Translations under genes and position numbers: made by a program
The notes under the pieces: generated by a model
The model's database searches: none
Told to the model about the DNA's origin: nothing
What the model saw: only the letters and a program-made list of their open reading frames with translations
Origin: Angiostrongylus vasorum
Lineage: Eukaryota; Nematoda; Chromadorea; Rhabditida; Metastrongylidae
DNA: 64,000 nucleotides
NCBI GenBank assembly: GCA_018806985.1
Contig: JADANN010000238.1
Location: forward strand, 141,501-205,500
Direction of reading: 5' to 3'
Shown: in pieces, positions 47,736 through 60,400 of the stretch
Layout of the letters: every line of letters begins with the position of its first letter
Numbering within the stretch: the first letter of the stretch is position 1

Positions 47736-48509
47736 CCAATGCGATATGCCGTAGGTTTTAAACCGTGGAAAAAGAGCCGTGCATGAACTGGAGGAGAAAG
47801 TTGAACACTCTCGCACTTCTGCGATGATCAAGAAGCCTTTGTATCATCTAGACGACAAATTGAAGCTCTAAGATCGACCCAAAAAATATTATTTCCTCAG
47901 TTTCCTTATGAGATGGGTGGCAGCGGACGCCATATATCGCGAACACGTCATCGTCGGCGATACTTCAGCTCCGAATCCCTTCGGTCGATGCACGAATCAC
48001 TGGACGAGTTAAAGTGCTCGGATTCAAGACGCTGAATGCGGCCTTCAGGAATAGGTTTAGAATTTGATGCCTAAGCCTTTAAAAAATCTAGCTGTGAACA
48101 AATCGTAAAAGACATAAACCTTCATGATCAGTCAACAATTCGAGCATTGCTCGGACTTTCTCTGTTATGAAGGTTGATCGCTGAAATATTTGCGACAAGA
48201 CCAGACATTTCCAACGTACAAATAAAATGGTTCATCGAGAAAAGTCAAGTCTTTGTTCAACAACAAAGTAGCCAACTGTAAAAGCAATTACGCTTAAATT
48301 TTTACTCGACTGCCAGCATGTCTAACATAACAATTTTTTTCGAAATTATCTTTACTCGGTCACGATTTTCTCTTCCTTTGGGTTAATTTCACTTGTCTTT
48401 TCGTTTCACTGTTCAATAAGACAATAGTGACAAAATGTTGAAACAATCGCTATTTATCTAATTTCCTATATTCTCGCTGAGCAAACACGACCAAATAATT
48501 CTACTTATA

Positions 48510-48722
48510 TAGAAAGATAACTAGCTGAGAGAAAGGCGAAACGAAGGACCCGAATGGTGTGGTGGTGAACGCGTTACTCCCCGGAAACGATAATAGCGCG
48601 TTCGCTCCCCCACCGCAGGCACCTGTGGTCCAGAGTTTTGCAAATATCTCAGCATTATGAAAGTTATATTTCGCAACCTACCCTGCCATTAAAAAGAATT
48701 GGCAGTAAATAAAAAGGTTAAA
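48510..48722 (+). mobile_element. 310-bp family copy, 5' truncated
   Basis: Begins at gataactagctgagagaaagg and runs through acccgaatggtgtggtggtg, tcgctcccccaccgcagg to aaagaattggcagtaaat. Confidence 0.85.
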
Positions 48723-48727
48723 ATTAA

Positions 48728-48748
48728 GCATATATATTAAGTATATAT

Positions 48749-48798
<50 letters not shown>
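48728..48798. repeat. AT microsatellite
   Basis: tatatatt..(AT)n directly after the 310-bp family tail at 48722. Confidence 0.95.
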
Positions 48799-48800
<2 letters not shown>

Positions 48801-48883
48801 AGAGTATTATTAGATCAGTGAGGAAGTTAATAGAAAATCGGTCGTGGGAATTACTATTTATCCATTTTTTTGTCTAAACGGAG

Positions 48884-49125
48884 TCCAGTGACGCAGTGGT
48901 AGAGATTCTGACTGCATCGGCCAATAAACCATACTATTCCTTCGAAGGAACGCTCCAATAGGGCTATCGCAGCTAGCATTTCATCTGAACTGACTCGGCC
49001 AGCACTCGAAAACATTCATAAAAAACGACCAAAAGTACTCAAGCAGCCGCCAATCCCAGCGGCAAATCGAAAGGCCTTCGTAGAAGGTGGATGGGAGATG
49101 CAAGAAGACCAGAGGACGCGCTCTT
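48884..49125 (+). mobile_element. SINE-2 copy, internal deletion in the head
   Basis: Head ggagtccagtgacgcagtgg, shortened B-box region (catcggccaataaacc), body gccagcactcgaaaacattc and aaagtactcaagcagccgcc. Confidence 0.65.
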
Positions 49126-49579
49126 TGAGACCAAGAATTCATACTTAGTAGTACGTGATTCTTTTTAACTTCGGACTGTAGGCTAAATAATCGTTTTACC
49201 TTTCGAAGAATCTCGACATGCGAGCGTTGAAGTTTTTATGCAAACCTCAGCTTTCAACGAATTTGAGCCTGAAATGTCTCTTCAGCTATTGCTGAAACAC
49301 TCGAGAATTTGACTACTTTTATCAAAACACAAATTCTCGAAAAAATTTCATTAAGCGAATTTTACCTTTGCCATCGCCGTTTAGATACCTAACTGCTTCA
49401 ACCTGCACAAAACACTGTTGCTATTTGAAGAGCAAATACTTCAACGGTGGGTGACGAAATTTTTCAGGTCGAGTCTGTTGCTTAGAATACTAGAAAATTT
49501 CGGCTATTCAAACATTCAAAACAGCGTCTTTCCATAAATTTCGATAGAAATAGTTGATACATACATATATACTTTGACA

Positions 49580-49815
49580 CTTGGACGGCCCGTCCCCACT
49601 AGTTATGGGAACCCCAGCATAGTCTCCATTTTTCGGAGTTTTCATAGCTTAGCTATTGTTTCCCTGGAGTCGCCACCATATGACTAGTTCTATACCAGGA
49701 CGGTGGTCGATCCAGGTATTCGTTTACTCTTGTCTAGGCTTCCTGATGGAAAAGCCGGACTCCTCAGCTTGGGAGACCTGCCGGAGCGACACGATGAGAA
49801 GGCAGACCGTTGGGT
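49580..49815 (-). repeat. family-4 repeat copy with internal deletion
   Basis: cttggacggcccgtccccac, ttcggagttttcatagctta, then a jump to gccaccatatgactagttct, ggcttcctgatggaaaagcc and agaaggcagaccgttggg. An AT microsatellite abuts the end. Confidence 0.8.
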
Positions 49816-49860
<45 letters not shown>

Positions 49861-49872
49861 TATGTATATATA
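49816..49872. repeat. AT microsatellite
   Basis: (AT)n between a family-4 copy and the trinucleotide element. Confidence 0.95.
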
Positions 49873-49879
49873 GTTGCGA

Positions 49880-49985
49880 ACTACCTTTGTTGAGCTGATG
49901 TGGGTTGGTATAAGTTGTCGCTGCTATTGTTGTTGTCGCGATTCGGTGCTGACGTTTCGGCGATTTCGCCTTCTTCAGCGGCTGG
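49880..49985 (-). repeat. element end with trinucleotide stretch and ctgaaga/GAAA motif
   Basis: Minus sense: gctgaagaaggcgaaatcgc then cgaaacgtcagc, followed by an ACA/GTT-rich part and catcagctcaacaaagg. 14600-14790 carries a diverged version on the plus strand with ctcatcagctcaacaag and a similar triplet-rich core. Confidence 0.5.
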
Positions 49986-51049
49986 ACATATTTAATGCAA
50001 CGATACCCATATGATTCAGTGAACTATCTAAAGATTGCCTCGACGTTCACCAAGATATAGTGATACCTGCCCATTCAAAATTCACAACTTCATTTATTGC
50101 CACCTTTTCTGCACTATACACAGAGGGATAAATAAACAAAATCATGAAAAAGGCAACGAGCGTACTGTTCAGTTCAATTTTTCGCAACTACCCCACTAAA
50201 TGTCAACTTTCCCATCTGTTCGCAGAGTAGTGGTCGATAACGTAAACAGAAGAGGTTATAATATAGCAACAATGCAAGATAAATCTCTGTTTTCCCCGGG
50301 CTTTGTTACAGCGAGGAAAACTTTATTGCTTGGACAACAGGAGACGCGTGAACTCGAATTAGAAAGTGGCCACCGTGTCATTAAAAAACAATGGACGAGA
50401 TAGCTGTCAGAGCACTTTTCGTCTTGACCTCTATATACCCGACGGTTCGTCAGCTTGTATCACCTGAAAGAAGCTGACTTTAGTTATTTATGATATATTC
50501 TGCGCTTTTAACACCGGTGCAGATCCTTATCGATTTCGATAGGAATTGTTTGCCATTTTCAAGTGAATTAACAGCGTATCGGTCACTTATCTGCCTTCTT
50601 AATAAGTCGGTATGAAGAATTGGTGGCTATTCCAAGAGCTGTTATATTTTTGCGCAGATGCATATTGAAGCGCGCAGTTTAGATGGTATTTGACGGCTTT
50701 TTTTTCACCACTTAGTTCGATATTGAAAATGTGTGGTTTATTTACGGCATTGCTGGTTCCTCTTCATAGATTTCCTTCCTAACACTTCTGCTATATTTCA
50801 TAGCTTATGGTACAATAATGTGTAGTCGCACTAGCACAACTACTAGTTATTATTTTTTTCTACATGATTGAGCTGACACGAGATTGATATGAAACTTTTA
50901 TTCGGCTAACGTTTCCGCGCTTAGAGTTTCACATATCCGAGACGATGGTCTCAAGTTGGTCGCTCCGATCTGCGGCTTCGTAGTCGCATCGACTTAAATC
51001 CAGTGGAAGGAACACCGTTCGAATGGGAACTTCACTCAGCAGTGAGCTC

Positions 51050-51175
51050 TTATACAGGTGTTGGTCAATCACCCTGAGATATGCATTACGATCACCTCTA
51101 ACGTTGCTTGGGGAAGTTCAAGGCATGACTTCTTCCTCATGAAATAATCAACGCAGAGAGCTTTACCCTTTATCA
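51050..51175 (+). mobile_element. SINE-1 3' fragment inside a larger inverted-end element
   Basis: Shares cgatcacctctaacgttgctt and caacgcagagagctttaccc with SINE-1 3' ends. No head. Confidence 0.55.
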
Positions 51176-51549
51176 CTTTTATCTAACATATATTTTAAAA
51201 ATTCTTGTCCTCAGCTATCTTCATTCCAACCTTTTATCTACTCGTACAAATTTTTTTTGCTAATTTTCGCATCTAACTAGTAGCCGCTCACAGTAGACAG
51301 CGCACGAGGATTCTTCGTACGAAGGCCATTTTCAGCACCTCATAATCTACAAAAAACTAGTTCCAGCCGCGTTTGTTCATACACCTACCGAGAATTATCG
51401 TTGAGAATATCATTGGAATATCTCAGCCAGTGAGATTATCAGGAATGGGATTGCACCAAGATTTCTTTACTGCAAAGACAAATACATGGGTGCCGCTGCG
51501 ATTTCTTACCATTTGTACCAATGAAGTGGAATAAATAATATAGCTCCTT

Positions 51550-51925
51550 GCCACGGTGCACCGCCTCACCGTGGCTGCGAGGTGTTCCTGGGTGTCGAGC
51601 TGCGATGTACAGCGGGGGGATTCATCCTCTGGCAGGGTCTCCCAAGCTGAGAAGGAGTACGGCGTTTCCATCAGAAAACCCTAACTAAGAGTAAACCAAA
51701 CCAGGACCCACCACTGTCCTGGTACTAAACTATTCGCATGGTGGCACATTTCTTTCTGATCTACAAGGGCGGCAACTGCCTGTGGTGGCAGCGACCTGGG
51801 CCAGACTTTGACCAGGCTGACTTGGGGACTCCAGGGAAGTACCATGGGTAAACCAGCAAGACTCCGAAAAAAGGAAATTATGCTGGGGCCCTCACAACCA
51901 CTGAGGACGGGCCGTCCAAATATCC
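51550..51925 (+). repeat. family-4 repeat copy inside a larger element
   Basis: cacggtgcaccgcctcaccg to cactgaggacgggccgtcca, full length. It lies between inverted ends at about 50869 and 52205. Confidence 0.85.
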
Positions 51926-52140
51926 AAGCAAGTAAATAATGTAGCTTATAGAACGAAATTTTATGAGTGTTCTCTTTTTCGACGCCTTCGTCATGCGAAA
52001 ATCCCGTGAAAGATGGTACCGTCAAGTAGGATTCTTCATTCAATCGGTGCTCCACTTCACTCCATTCGACTCGTCTCCATGCGGCAACAAACTACCGCAT
52101 CGGAAGGACGACCACCTGTGGACCTCGGACCAATTCAGCT

Positions 52141-52205
52141 CTGAAGAAGAAGAAGACGTCGAAACGTTAACAGAATAAATTCCTTTCTATCAACCTCTTA
52201 TTAGC
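52141..52205 (+). repeat. element right end, hammerhead-like boxes
   Basis: ctgaaga (52141-52147) and gaaacgttaacag (52161 on), with agaagaagacgtc between; flank matches of stem I are poor. Same end family. Confidence 0.4.
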
Positions 52206-54495
52206 CTTGTAATCGAAGAACGCATTTTTCTACATCATTTTGGTGCTCCTCACAACGTACTTATGCTAGTAGTCTGGAGTTAACGTAGCCTTTTTTTTTC
52301 TTTTTGAGGGACGGAGACGTTGCAAAACGAACTGTTTGAGTCACATTTTACTCACAGCGTACACAACGAGAAAGTGAGGGCACTTCTACGAAGCTGCCAA
52401 CGAAAATGATGCGTGGCAGGGAATATGTTAATATCATTTGCTGAAAAGATACTGGTTGGAGGACTAGTATTGCCACTTATTCACTTTTCATAGCCTACCA
52501 AATAGAACTGCTCTTTTCGCGAGACGATGTCCCATATGGATCACTTGTTGATCTTAGCCACGGAATGGCAACAAATGTAAGACGGCAAATTTCCTAACAA
52601 AACCAAGCCAAGGGCAAGCATGTGGACTTTTGTTTACAAATCTGAAGCCAGGAAATGCCGTCTTTGCCAAATAAAATACCTTTTCTTCATCGGAATGGCC
52701 ACGATGACTTTCTTTTGGGTGGAAACCAAACATTTAAATGGATGCTTCAATTTTGAGAACACATGGGATTTGAAAAATGTGATATGAGTTCTTTTTGAAA
52801 TGATAAGCCATCACTATGAAACTGCCCTTCTTTAAATTCCCACGCAACATTTCTTACCTTACATGCGTTCGAAGTTTCTCCTCATTCAACTGCGATCCAT
52901 GGCACAAGTTCATAGGTATTCAGAACCGCACTCCATCATCTTCCACACTTTGCTTCGATATTACCTCTGTCGGAGATGAACCTGCACATATTCCAATGGA
53001 AAAGATATGGAATGGTCACATGATGTAACAAAATCAGAAACCAGTACTTGCGGCAGCATTACAGAAATTTGACATAGTGCTAGAGATATGTAACAAAAAC
53101 GAAAGAACAGTGAAAAGAAGGAATCGACGGAGGAAGTGTAGAATGACGATAACGTCACAACAGACCCTTAAATACGTGGATCTTCTAGAATATTCAGATA
53201 TAATACATTAACTCCGGTATTTCTGCTGAAAGCTAAGCGAAATCCCAGCCATTTATTGAGGCCACCAGTTTCTGAACCTGTCTCTTCCACAACTGCGACA
53301 AGTTGCCAACTTTTGATTACCGAAAGCTATCCGAAGTTATTTAAAAATGGCATCGTACCTTTGTGTAGGACATGCAAGGTTCAACATTTCACCGCTAATT
53401 TTTCCTTTCTTCATTCCCAGTTGTTATGATAGGTTATGATTACCGTATTGAATCGTTCGTTACAAGAAACACCAGGACATTTTTAGTACATACAGCAAAT
53501 TTCTCCCAAATTCTGACAGCAATGTTTGGCAGATGAAATACGGACATCTAGATGGATAAAACAGAGCATACTCTATAATCTTGTGATGATCTTATCCCAA
53601 TAAGTCCATGAGCTGTAGAAAATTTACTCTTTATTGTCGAAAAAACCAGAACATCGCAAACAAGTTCATGTAATTTTTTGCCCTCTGCGAAACAAACGGT
53701 AGTCCTACCTGGGTTAAGGTTTACCCTTCTTGTTTGAGATATGAAAACACCAAATTCGACAAATTCCATCTCACGAACTCAAATATCGATTTAGAGCAGC
53801 GCAAAGGGTTTGAAATACTACTGAGATATGGGCCACCTGATTGTTAATGTTCGGTCGAGAAATGTTTTCATGGTGTAATCGACCATGATGACGAGGATGC
53901 TGACAGACTTCCTTCTTCTACCTTCTGTTACTGACATAATGGATCTGAAGCAAAGACACAACAGGAATTCCGGAGCATCTGGAGTAGACTAAAAATTCAA
54001 GAAAGCTCAACAAATGTATGCTGTAAAAACTGACAGTACGTCACAGTACCAATGCCCGACCCCGTTTCGCACTATCGACTCTGCAAAAGTTGAACAGCTT
54101 ATGCCAGGATACTCCACCAAATTCACCAATTTCTTCAAACAACTGAGAAACTTCACGTGCAACAAAAGATTCAGAAGCCAAGTCGAGGCCAACTACCTTC
54201 AACGACTTTATTGCCTCCAGAATTTTATGCAAATAGAATACGTAATTCCTTTGTAGAGACAAAAGCTCTCGATTCTAATGGTTTTTATTTCGATTAACAA
54301 AATTTATTCTGCTCTGCGATGTAGCATTTTATACAGTAGAGGATGAAACACTTCATTAATATCTGGACAACTTAAGGGCACAAAAGATAACAAAACTTGT
54401 GAAGGTAAAACCCGTTGACAAATAAAATAAATTTCAAAGTATAACTTCAAGTCGCCATTAATCATACAAGATGATCTAAGTAAGTATTAACACCT
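52206..54495. other. 3' flank of the zinc-finger gene, no supported gene
   Basis: Frames of 60-80 codons at 52.8-53.1, 53.5-53.8 and 54.0-54.3 kb are unrecognised. Confidence 0.4.
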
Positions 54496-57400
54496 TTACA
54501 TTTCACTTGGCTGCCCATGTACGCGCTTCATGTGCTTCCGCAACTCACTCGGTAGTGGATACCTTCTAGAACATATCATACATTGATGGTTATTCATGTC
54601 TTCGTGAATCCTTTTCTTGTGAGTGCTGAGAGAAGCATGAGTAGCAAATGTTTTAGCGCACAGTTCACAAACGTACGGTAGGGATGCCTAAAGAAGGAAT
54701 TATATCTTTTTCCACTTGCTTTAATCGCATATAAAAGTCGGAAAACTGCAATCCCTCACCGAATTGACTTTAATATATAGATGCTGATCGACTTCTACTT
54801 CATGCAGTCTCTCTGGATGTATTTGCTGTATGTGTCGTCTTCGTGACTGCATTGATGCGTACACGTGGAAGCAGAACGGACAAGACTTGTCTACAACGCT
54901 TCCGTTAATTCAAGTCCCGACATTAAGACTTTAAAAAAGTAGCTATATCACTATTAATTAACAAGAAACTAACCTTTCACTGGTCGTCCAGATGAGCTGC
55001 CAAGAGCAGGGTTGCTAGTCGGCTCAGAGCTTGACGAAGCGGATCGTGTACTGCTTACTGACGACGCTGCATCAAGTTCCTGACGAGCTCTTCGCCGTTG
55101 TTCTGCTATCCTTTCTTTGTTTCCGCAATAATAGCGATGTCGAGAAAGTTCTTCTTTTAGACCAAATTTTTTGCCGCATTTGCATCCAAAAATTTTAGAA
55201 AGTTTCCTCCCATCTATTGAACGGCAGTGGACTTTGCTCAAGTGAATTTTGAGGGAGATTTCCTCTCTGAAAGATATATTCTAAAGTACCCGTATGACGC
55301 TCTAATCCATTAGCTTAGTATAAAGATGTGTAGATATAAGTGATATAAACCTATATATATATTATATATATACATGTGTATATAAGATGGTATAAATATA
55401 TACACATATATATAAGAAAATATATGATATATATAAGGTGATATAATCCGATGTACAAGTTCCTCAAGCACTCAGGCACATTGGCTATTGAAAAATTAAC
55501 GCGCATTTCGAAAAACACGTACCGTTATTGTTGATAACTTGTGAAACGACAACTATTCCTTCTGTTATTTACCTCTTGAACTCGAAATCTACCTTAACTC
55601 CTTTTGCAAATTGGGCAACTGAATATTGTGTCCTTGTGCGTCTCTTCATGGCGACGTAAATGGTTCTTATGTTTAAACCGTCTGTAGCATTTAGTACAAT
55701 TAAAAGTGTACTCCTAAATAAAACCGTACAGTGAATCCAGTGAACACGTTTGAAAGATGCACACTAAGTAAATTTATGGTAGTATATGACCAACCTCTTC
55801 AAAAGCAAGGTGTTTTTCCATGACGTGCTCCTGCATGCTCCTTTCTTCTGTAAACATTCTGTTGCACACAAAGCAACAGAACAGTTGGAGATTCTAAATT
55901 TGGATATAGTAAGAGTCAAATGAGACAGTCACCATGTGCAATTCCGACACAAATACAAAAGATACTCTAAGGTACACAAATAAAAGCCCACTTTGTTCTT
56001 TATAGCCGCCTGTCTTCGCATCTCCCTTATACGTTTCTTCTCTCTCCTCTTCTCCTTCAGCATCTTCAAACGTTTCTCTTTCTCTTTCCGCTTCTCCCTC
56101 AACATCTTCTTGCGTGACTCCTTCTGTCTCTTCAATTCAAGAGTGTGAGAAGAATCTTCCGCGTCTTTCTCAGACTCCTTAGAAAAAAAACAATGATAAA
56201 AAACAAAAGAAATTCACAAAGGGATTGCCTATTTCGATTATATTCATTACCAAAAGGATATGTACAAACGGGCACGACCCGTGCGCGATTTTTTGACACT
56301 CCAAATTCTCTTACCGCTATAAGTAAACCCAACCGTACCGATTGCTAAAATCCGTACACCTTAAGCGCTTCCCATTCTATTCTTAGAATAGAAAGCCGCC
56401 CTTTTTTTTAAAAGAAAGTGCAGCATGTTTACCAACAGCTTTCCAAAATAATAAAACGTAGATAAAGAAAGAGGAAAAAATTACCATCGCTAATTCTTGA
56501 GTGCTATCTGCTTCCGCAAATTCCTCATCCTTTTCCATCTTCACTTCCTCCTCGAACTTAAAAAATGTGTAATAATATTTCTCACCAATAACAGTTGGTG
56601 TATGCAAGCACAAGAGAAATGATAAATAATAAAGCAAATTCAGCACGTCTACTAATGACTATCCAACATAACCAAAAGTATAGAGAAAAAAAGAAAATAA
56701 TTCCCACTACCAATTTCTCACTGCCATCCGCGATCCTATTTTTTTCAATCTCCTCATGCTCCACCTCCTTCTCGAACTTAAAAACTCTACAACAGCATTA
56801 AACGTGGTATGAAAATGAAAGGAACATGGTAAACTGCAAAGCAAGGGGTGTTTATCTATGGTCGAATGAAACAACAAAAGAAGAAAACGAAAGGGAAGAA
56901 TCACCGTCGTAAATTCTTCGGAAGCGTCCACGTTCTCATTTTGTTCACTAACCTCTTGGTTCACTTCACTATTGCACTGAAAATTCTATACTAACGATAC
57001 AAACGACAAGAAAATATACAGGATTTAATAAACAGCGGAACTTTTTGTGCCATGTCTACAGATGGTCATACAAAAACAGGAATAGAGAAGGAAAGGAAGT
57101 AAATTACCACTGTTAATTCTTCAGCGCCATCGGCTTCCTCGATTTCCTCAATCTCTTCCCGCTCTATGCCCTCCTCAAACTTCAAAAATCAACAGCAACA
57201 ATAGAAAGGGAATAGAAATAAAAGCCACATGACAAATGACAAATCAATTTTGGAACGTTTGCCTACGTTTACATGAAGCAACAAAAGTATGGAGAGCGAA
57301 CGGGGAAAAACCACCATCACCAACCTCTTCACTGGCGTTTGAATTCTCAAAGTCCTCCACCGTTTCCAACTTCACTACCCTCTCGCACTTAAAAGTTCTA

Positions 57401-60400
57401 CATTAACTGTAGAAACTATATGAAAAAACAAAGAGCTTGATGAATAGCTAAGAAATTCCACTTTATTTACCCACGGTTAACCGGAACAACAATGAAGGAG
57501 CGAAAAACAAAATTTATCACCAAATTTTCCTCATTAGTGTCCGGGTTATCACTTTCTTCGGCATCCTCTTGCATAAGCTCTTCTTCAAACTTAAAAAGAA
57601 TCTACAATAGCACTAAAAACGGCACCAAAAAAAAACGAAAGGATGTGGTAAACAACAAGGCATCTGCAGCGTGTTTAACTGTGGTCATACAAAACAATAA
57701 AAGGAGAGAACGAAAGAGAAAAATTACCGTTAATAATTTTTCGGAAGTGTCTATGTTCTCATTTTCTTCAATGACCTCCCACTTCACTTCCCTCTCGCAC
57801 TAAAAACCGTATATTAAAGGTAGAAACGACAACAGAATACAAAGGATTTCATAAATAGTTAAGTAATTGCACCCTGATTACCCACAGTTACCCGAAACAA
57901 CCGAATGAGAGAGCGGAAATAAAACTTACTATTAGGAGTTCTTCAATGGGGTCTGCGTTCTCATTTTCTTCGGTATCCTCATGCATAAGCTCCTTCTCAA
58001 AAATAGAAAATATACAGTAGCATTAAAAATGGTGTGAAAATTGAAAATAAGACTGACATGGTAAATAACAAAGCATCTGCGGCGTGTTTATCTGTGGCCA
58101 TACAAAAACAATAAAAAGAAGAGAACGAAAGAGAAAAATTACTGTTATTGATTCTTCGGAAGCGTCTATGTCCACATTTTCTTCAATGACCTCCCACTTC
58201 ACTTCCCTCTCGCACTAAAAACCGTATATTAAAGGTAGAAACGACAACAGAATACAAAGAATTCTATAAATAGTTAAGTATTTGCACCTTGATTACCCAC
58301 AGTTACCCGAAACAACCGAATGAGAGAGCGGAAATAAAACTTACTATTAGGAGTTCTTCAATGGGGGTCTGCGTTCTCATTTTCTTCGGTATCCTCATGC
58401 ATAAGCTCCTTCTCAAAAATAGAAAATATACAGTAGCATTAAAAATGGTGTGAAAATTGAAAATAAGACTGACATGGTAAATAACAAAGCATCTGCGGCG
58501 TGTTTATCTGTGGCCATACAAAACAATAAAAGAAGAGAACGAAAGAGAAAAATTACTGTTATTGATTCTTCGGAAGCGTCTATGTCCACATTTTCTTCAA
58601 TGACCTCCCACTTCACTTCCCTCTCGCACTAAAAACCGTATATTAAAGGTAGAAACGACAACAGAATACAAAGAATTCTATAAATAGTTAAGTATTTGCA
58701 CCTTGATTACCCACAGTTACCCGAAACAACCGAATGAGAGAGCGGAAATAAAACTTACTATTAGGAGTTCTTCAATGGGGTCTGCGTTCTCATTTTCCTC
58801 GGTATCCCTCATGCATAAGCTCCTTCTCAAAAAATAGAAAATATACAGTAGCATTAAAAATGGTGTGAAAATTGAAAATAAGACTGACATGGTAAATAAC
58901 AAAGCATCTGCGGCGTGTTTATCTGTGGCCATACAAAACAATAAAAGAAGAGAACGAAAGAGAAAAATTACTGTTATTGATTCTTCGGAAGCGTCTATGT
59001 CCACATTTTCTTCAATGACCTCCCACTTCACTTCCCTCTCGCACTAAAAACCGTATATTAAAGGCAGAAACGACAACAGAATATAAAGGATTTTATAAAT
59101 AGTTAAGTAATTGCACCTTGATTACCCACAGTTACCCGAAACAACCGAATGAGAGAGCGGAAATAAAACTTACTATTAGGAGTTCTTCAATGGGGTCTGC
59201 GTTCTCATTTTCTTCGGTATCTTCATGCATAAGCTCCTTCTCAAAATTAGAAAATATACAGTAGCATTAAAAATGGTGTGAAAATTGAAAATAAGACTGA
59301 CATGGTAAATAACAAAGCATCTGCGGCGTGTTTATCTGTGGCCATACAAAACAATAAAAGGAGAGAACAAAAGAGAAAAATTACTGTTACTGATTCTTCG
59401 GAAGCGTCTATGTCCACATTTTCTTCAATGACCTCCCACTTCACTTCCCTCTCGCACTAAAAACCGTATATTAAAGGTAGAAACGACAACAGAATACAAA
59501 GGATTCTATAAATAGTTAAGTAATTGCACCTTGATTACCCACAGTTACCCGAAACAACCGAATGAGAGAGCGGAAATAAAACTTACTATTAGGAGTTCTT
59601 CAATGGGGTCTGCGTTCTCATTTTCTTCGGTATCCTCATGCATAAGCTCCTTCTCAAAATTAGAAAATCTACAGTAGCATTAAAAATGGTGTGAAAATGG
59701 AAAAAAAAATGACATGGTAAATAACAAAGCATCTGCGGCGTGTTTATCTGTGGCCATACAAAACAATAAAAGGAGAGAACAAAAGAGAAAAAAATAAAAG
59801 GAGAGAACAAAAGAGAAAAAAATACTGTTACTGATTCTTCGGAAGCGTCTATGTCCTCATTTTCTTCAATGACCTCCCACTTCACTTCCCTCTCGCACTT
59901 AAAAATTCTACATTAATGACAGAATAAAGGATAAAGGATAAAGCTCTCGGTGTTGATCAATCCCTAAGGGATTCGCAATGCATTCGACTTCATTTAGTAT
60001 CGAGGTGAGTGGATGCATATCTGGCCTTTGCAATGACTCGCGGTGGGTTACCGATGTATCGAGCCAGTGCTGCTATCCTCCCAGACGAGTCTGGTACCAA
60101 TTTGACGAACCTGGGGGGATGGAAGGCATAGTGGGTCATGGGCGCGGGGATCGATTCCACGTGCGTGGAGCAGTGGCGGCTCCAACCACTGCGACACACG
60201 CGCTCTAATGATTATTTTATTTTTATTAAAAAATAACGATAGAAACGACCAGAAAATATGGAGGACGTGATAAACAGCGGAACTTCTGCGGTATGTTTAC
60301 CCATGGCCATATAAAAGAAAAGAATGAAGAAGGAAAAGAAGTAGATTACCATCATCAATTCTTCAGCACCATCCGCTTCTTCGAATTCCTCAAACTCTTC

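Larger units (their letters stand above)
50869..52205. mobile_element. 1.3-kb non-autonomous element with about 48-bp inverted ends
   Basis: The left end gagctgacacgagattgata..ttttattcggctaacgtttcc and the reverse complement of the right end (aggctaataagaggttgata..tttattctgttaacgtttcg) align over about 48 bases at roughly 70%. The interior holds a SINE-1 fragment and a family-4 copy, so it is old. No transposase seen. Confidence 0.55.

Noticed and set aside
55929..56135. Stand-alone small basic protein starting MKRQKES
   Set aside because: The frame starts earlier at an acceptor (56177) and ends in a donor that joins the zinc-finger exons; an internal exon.
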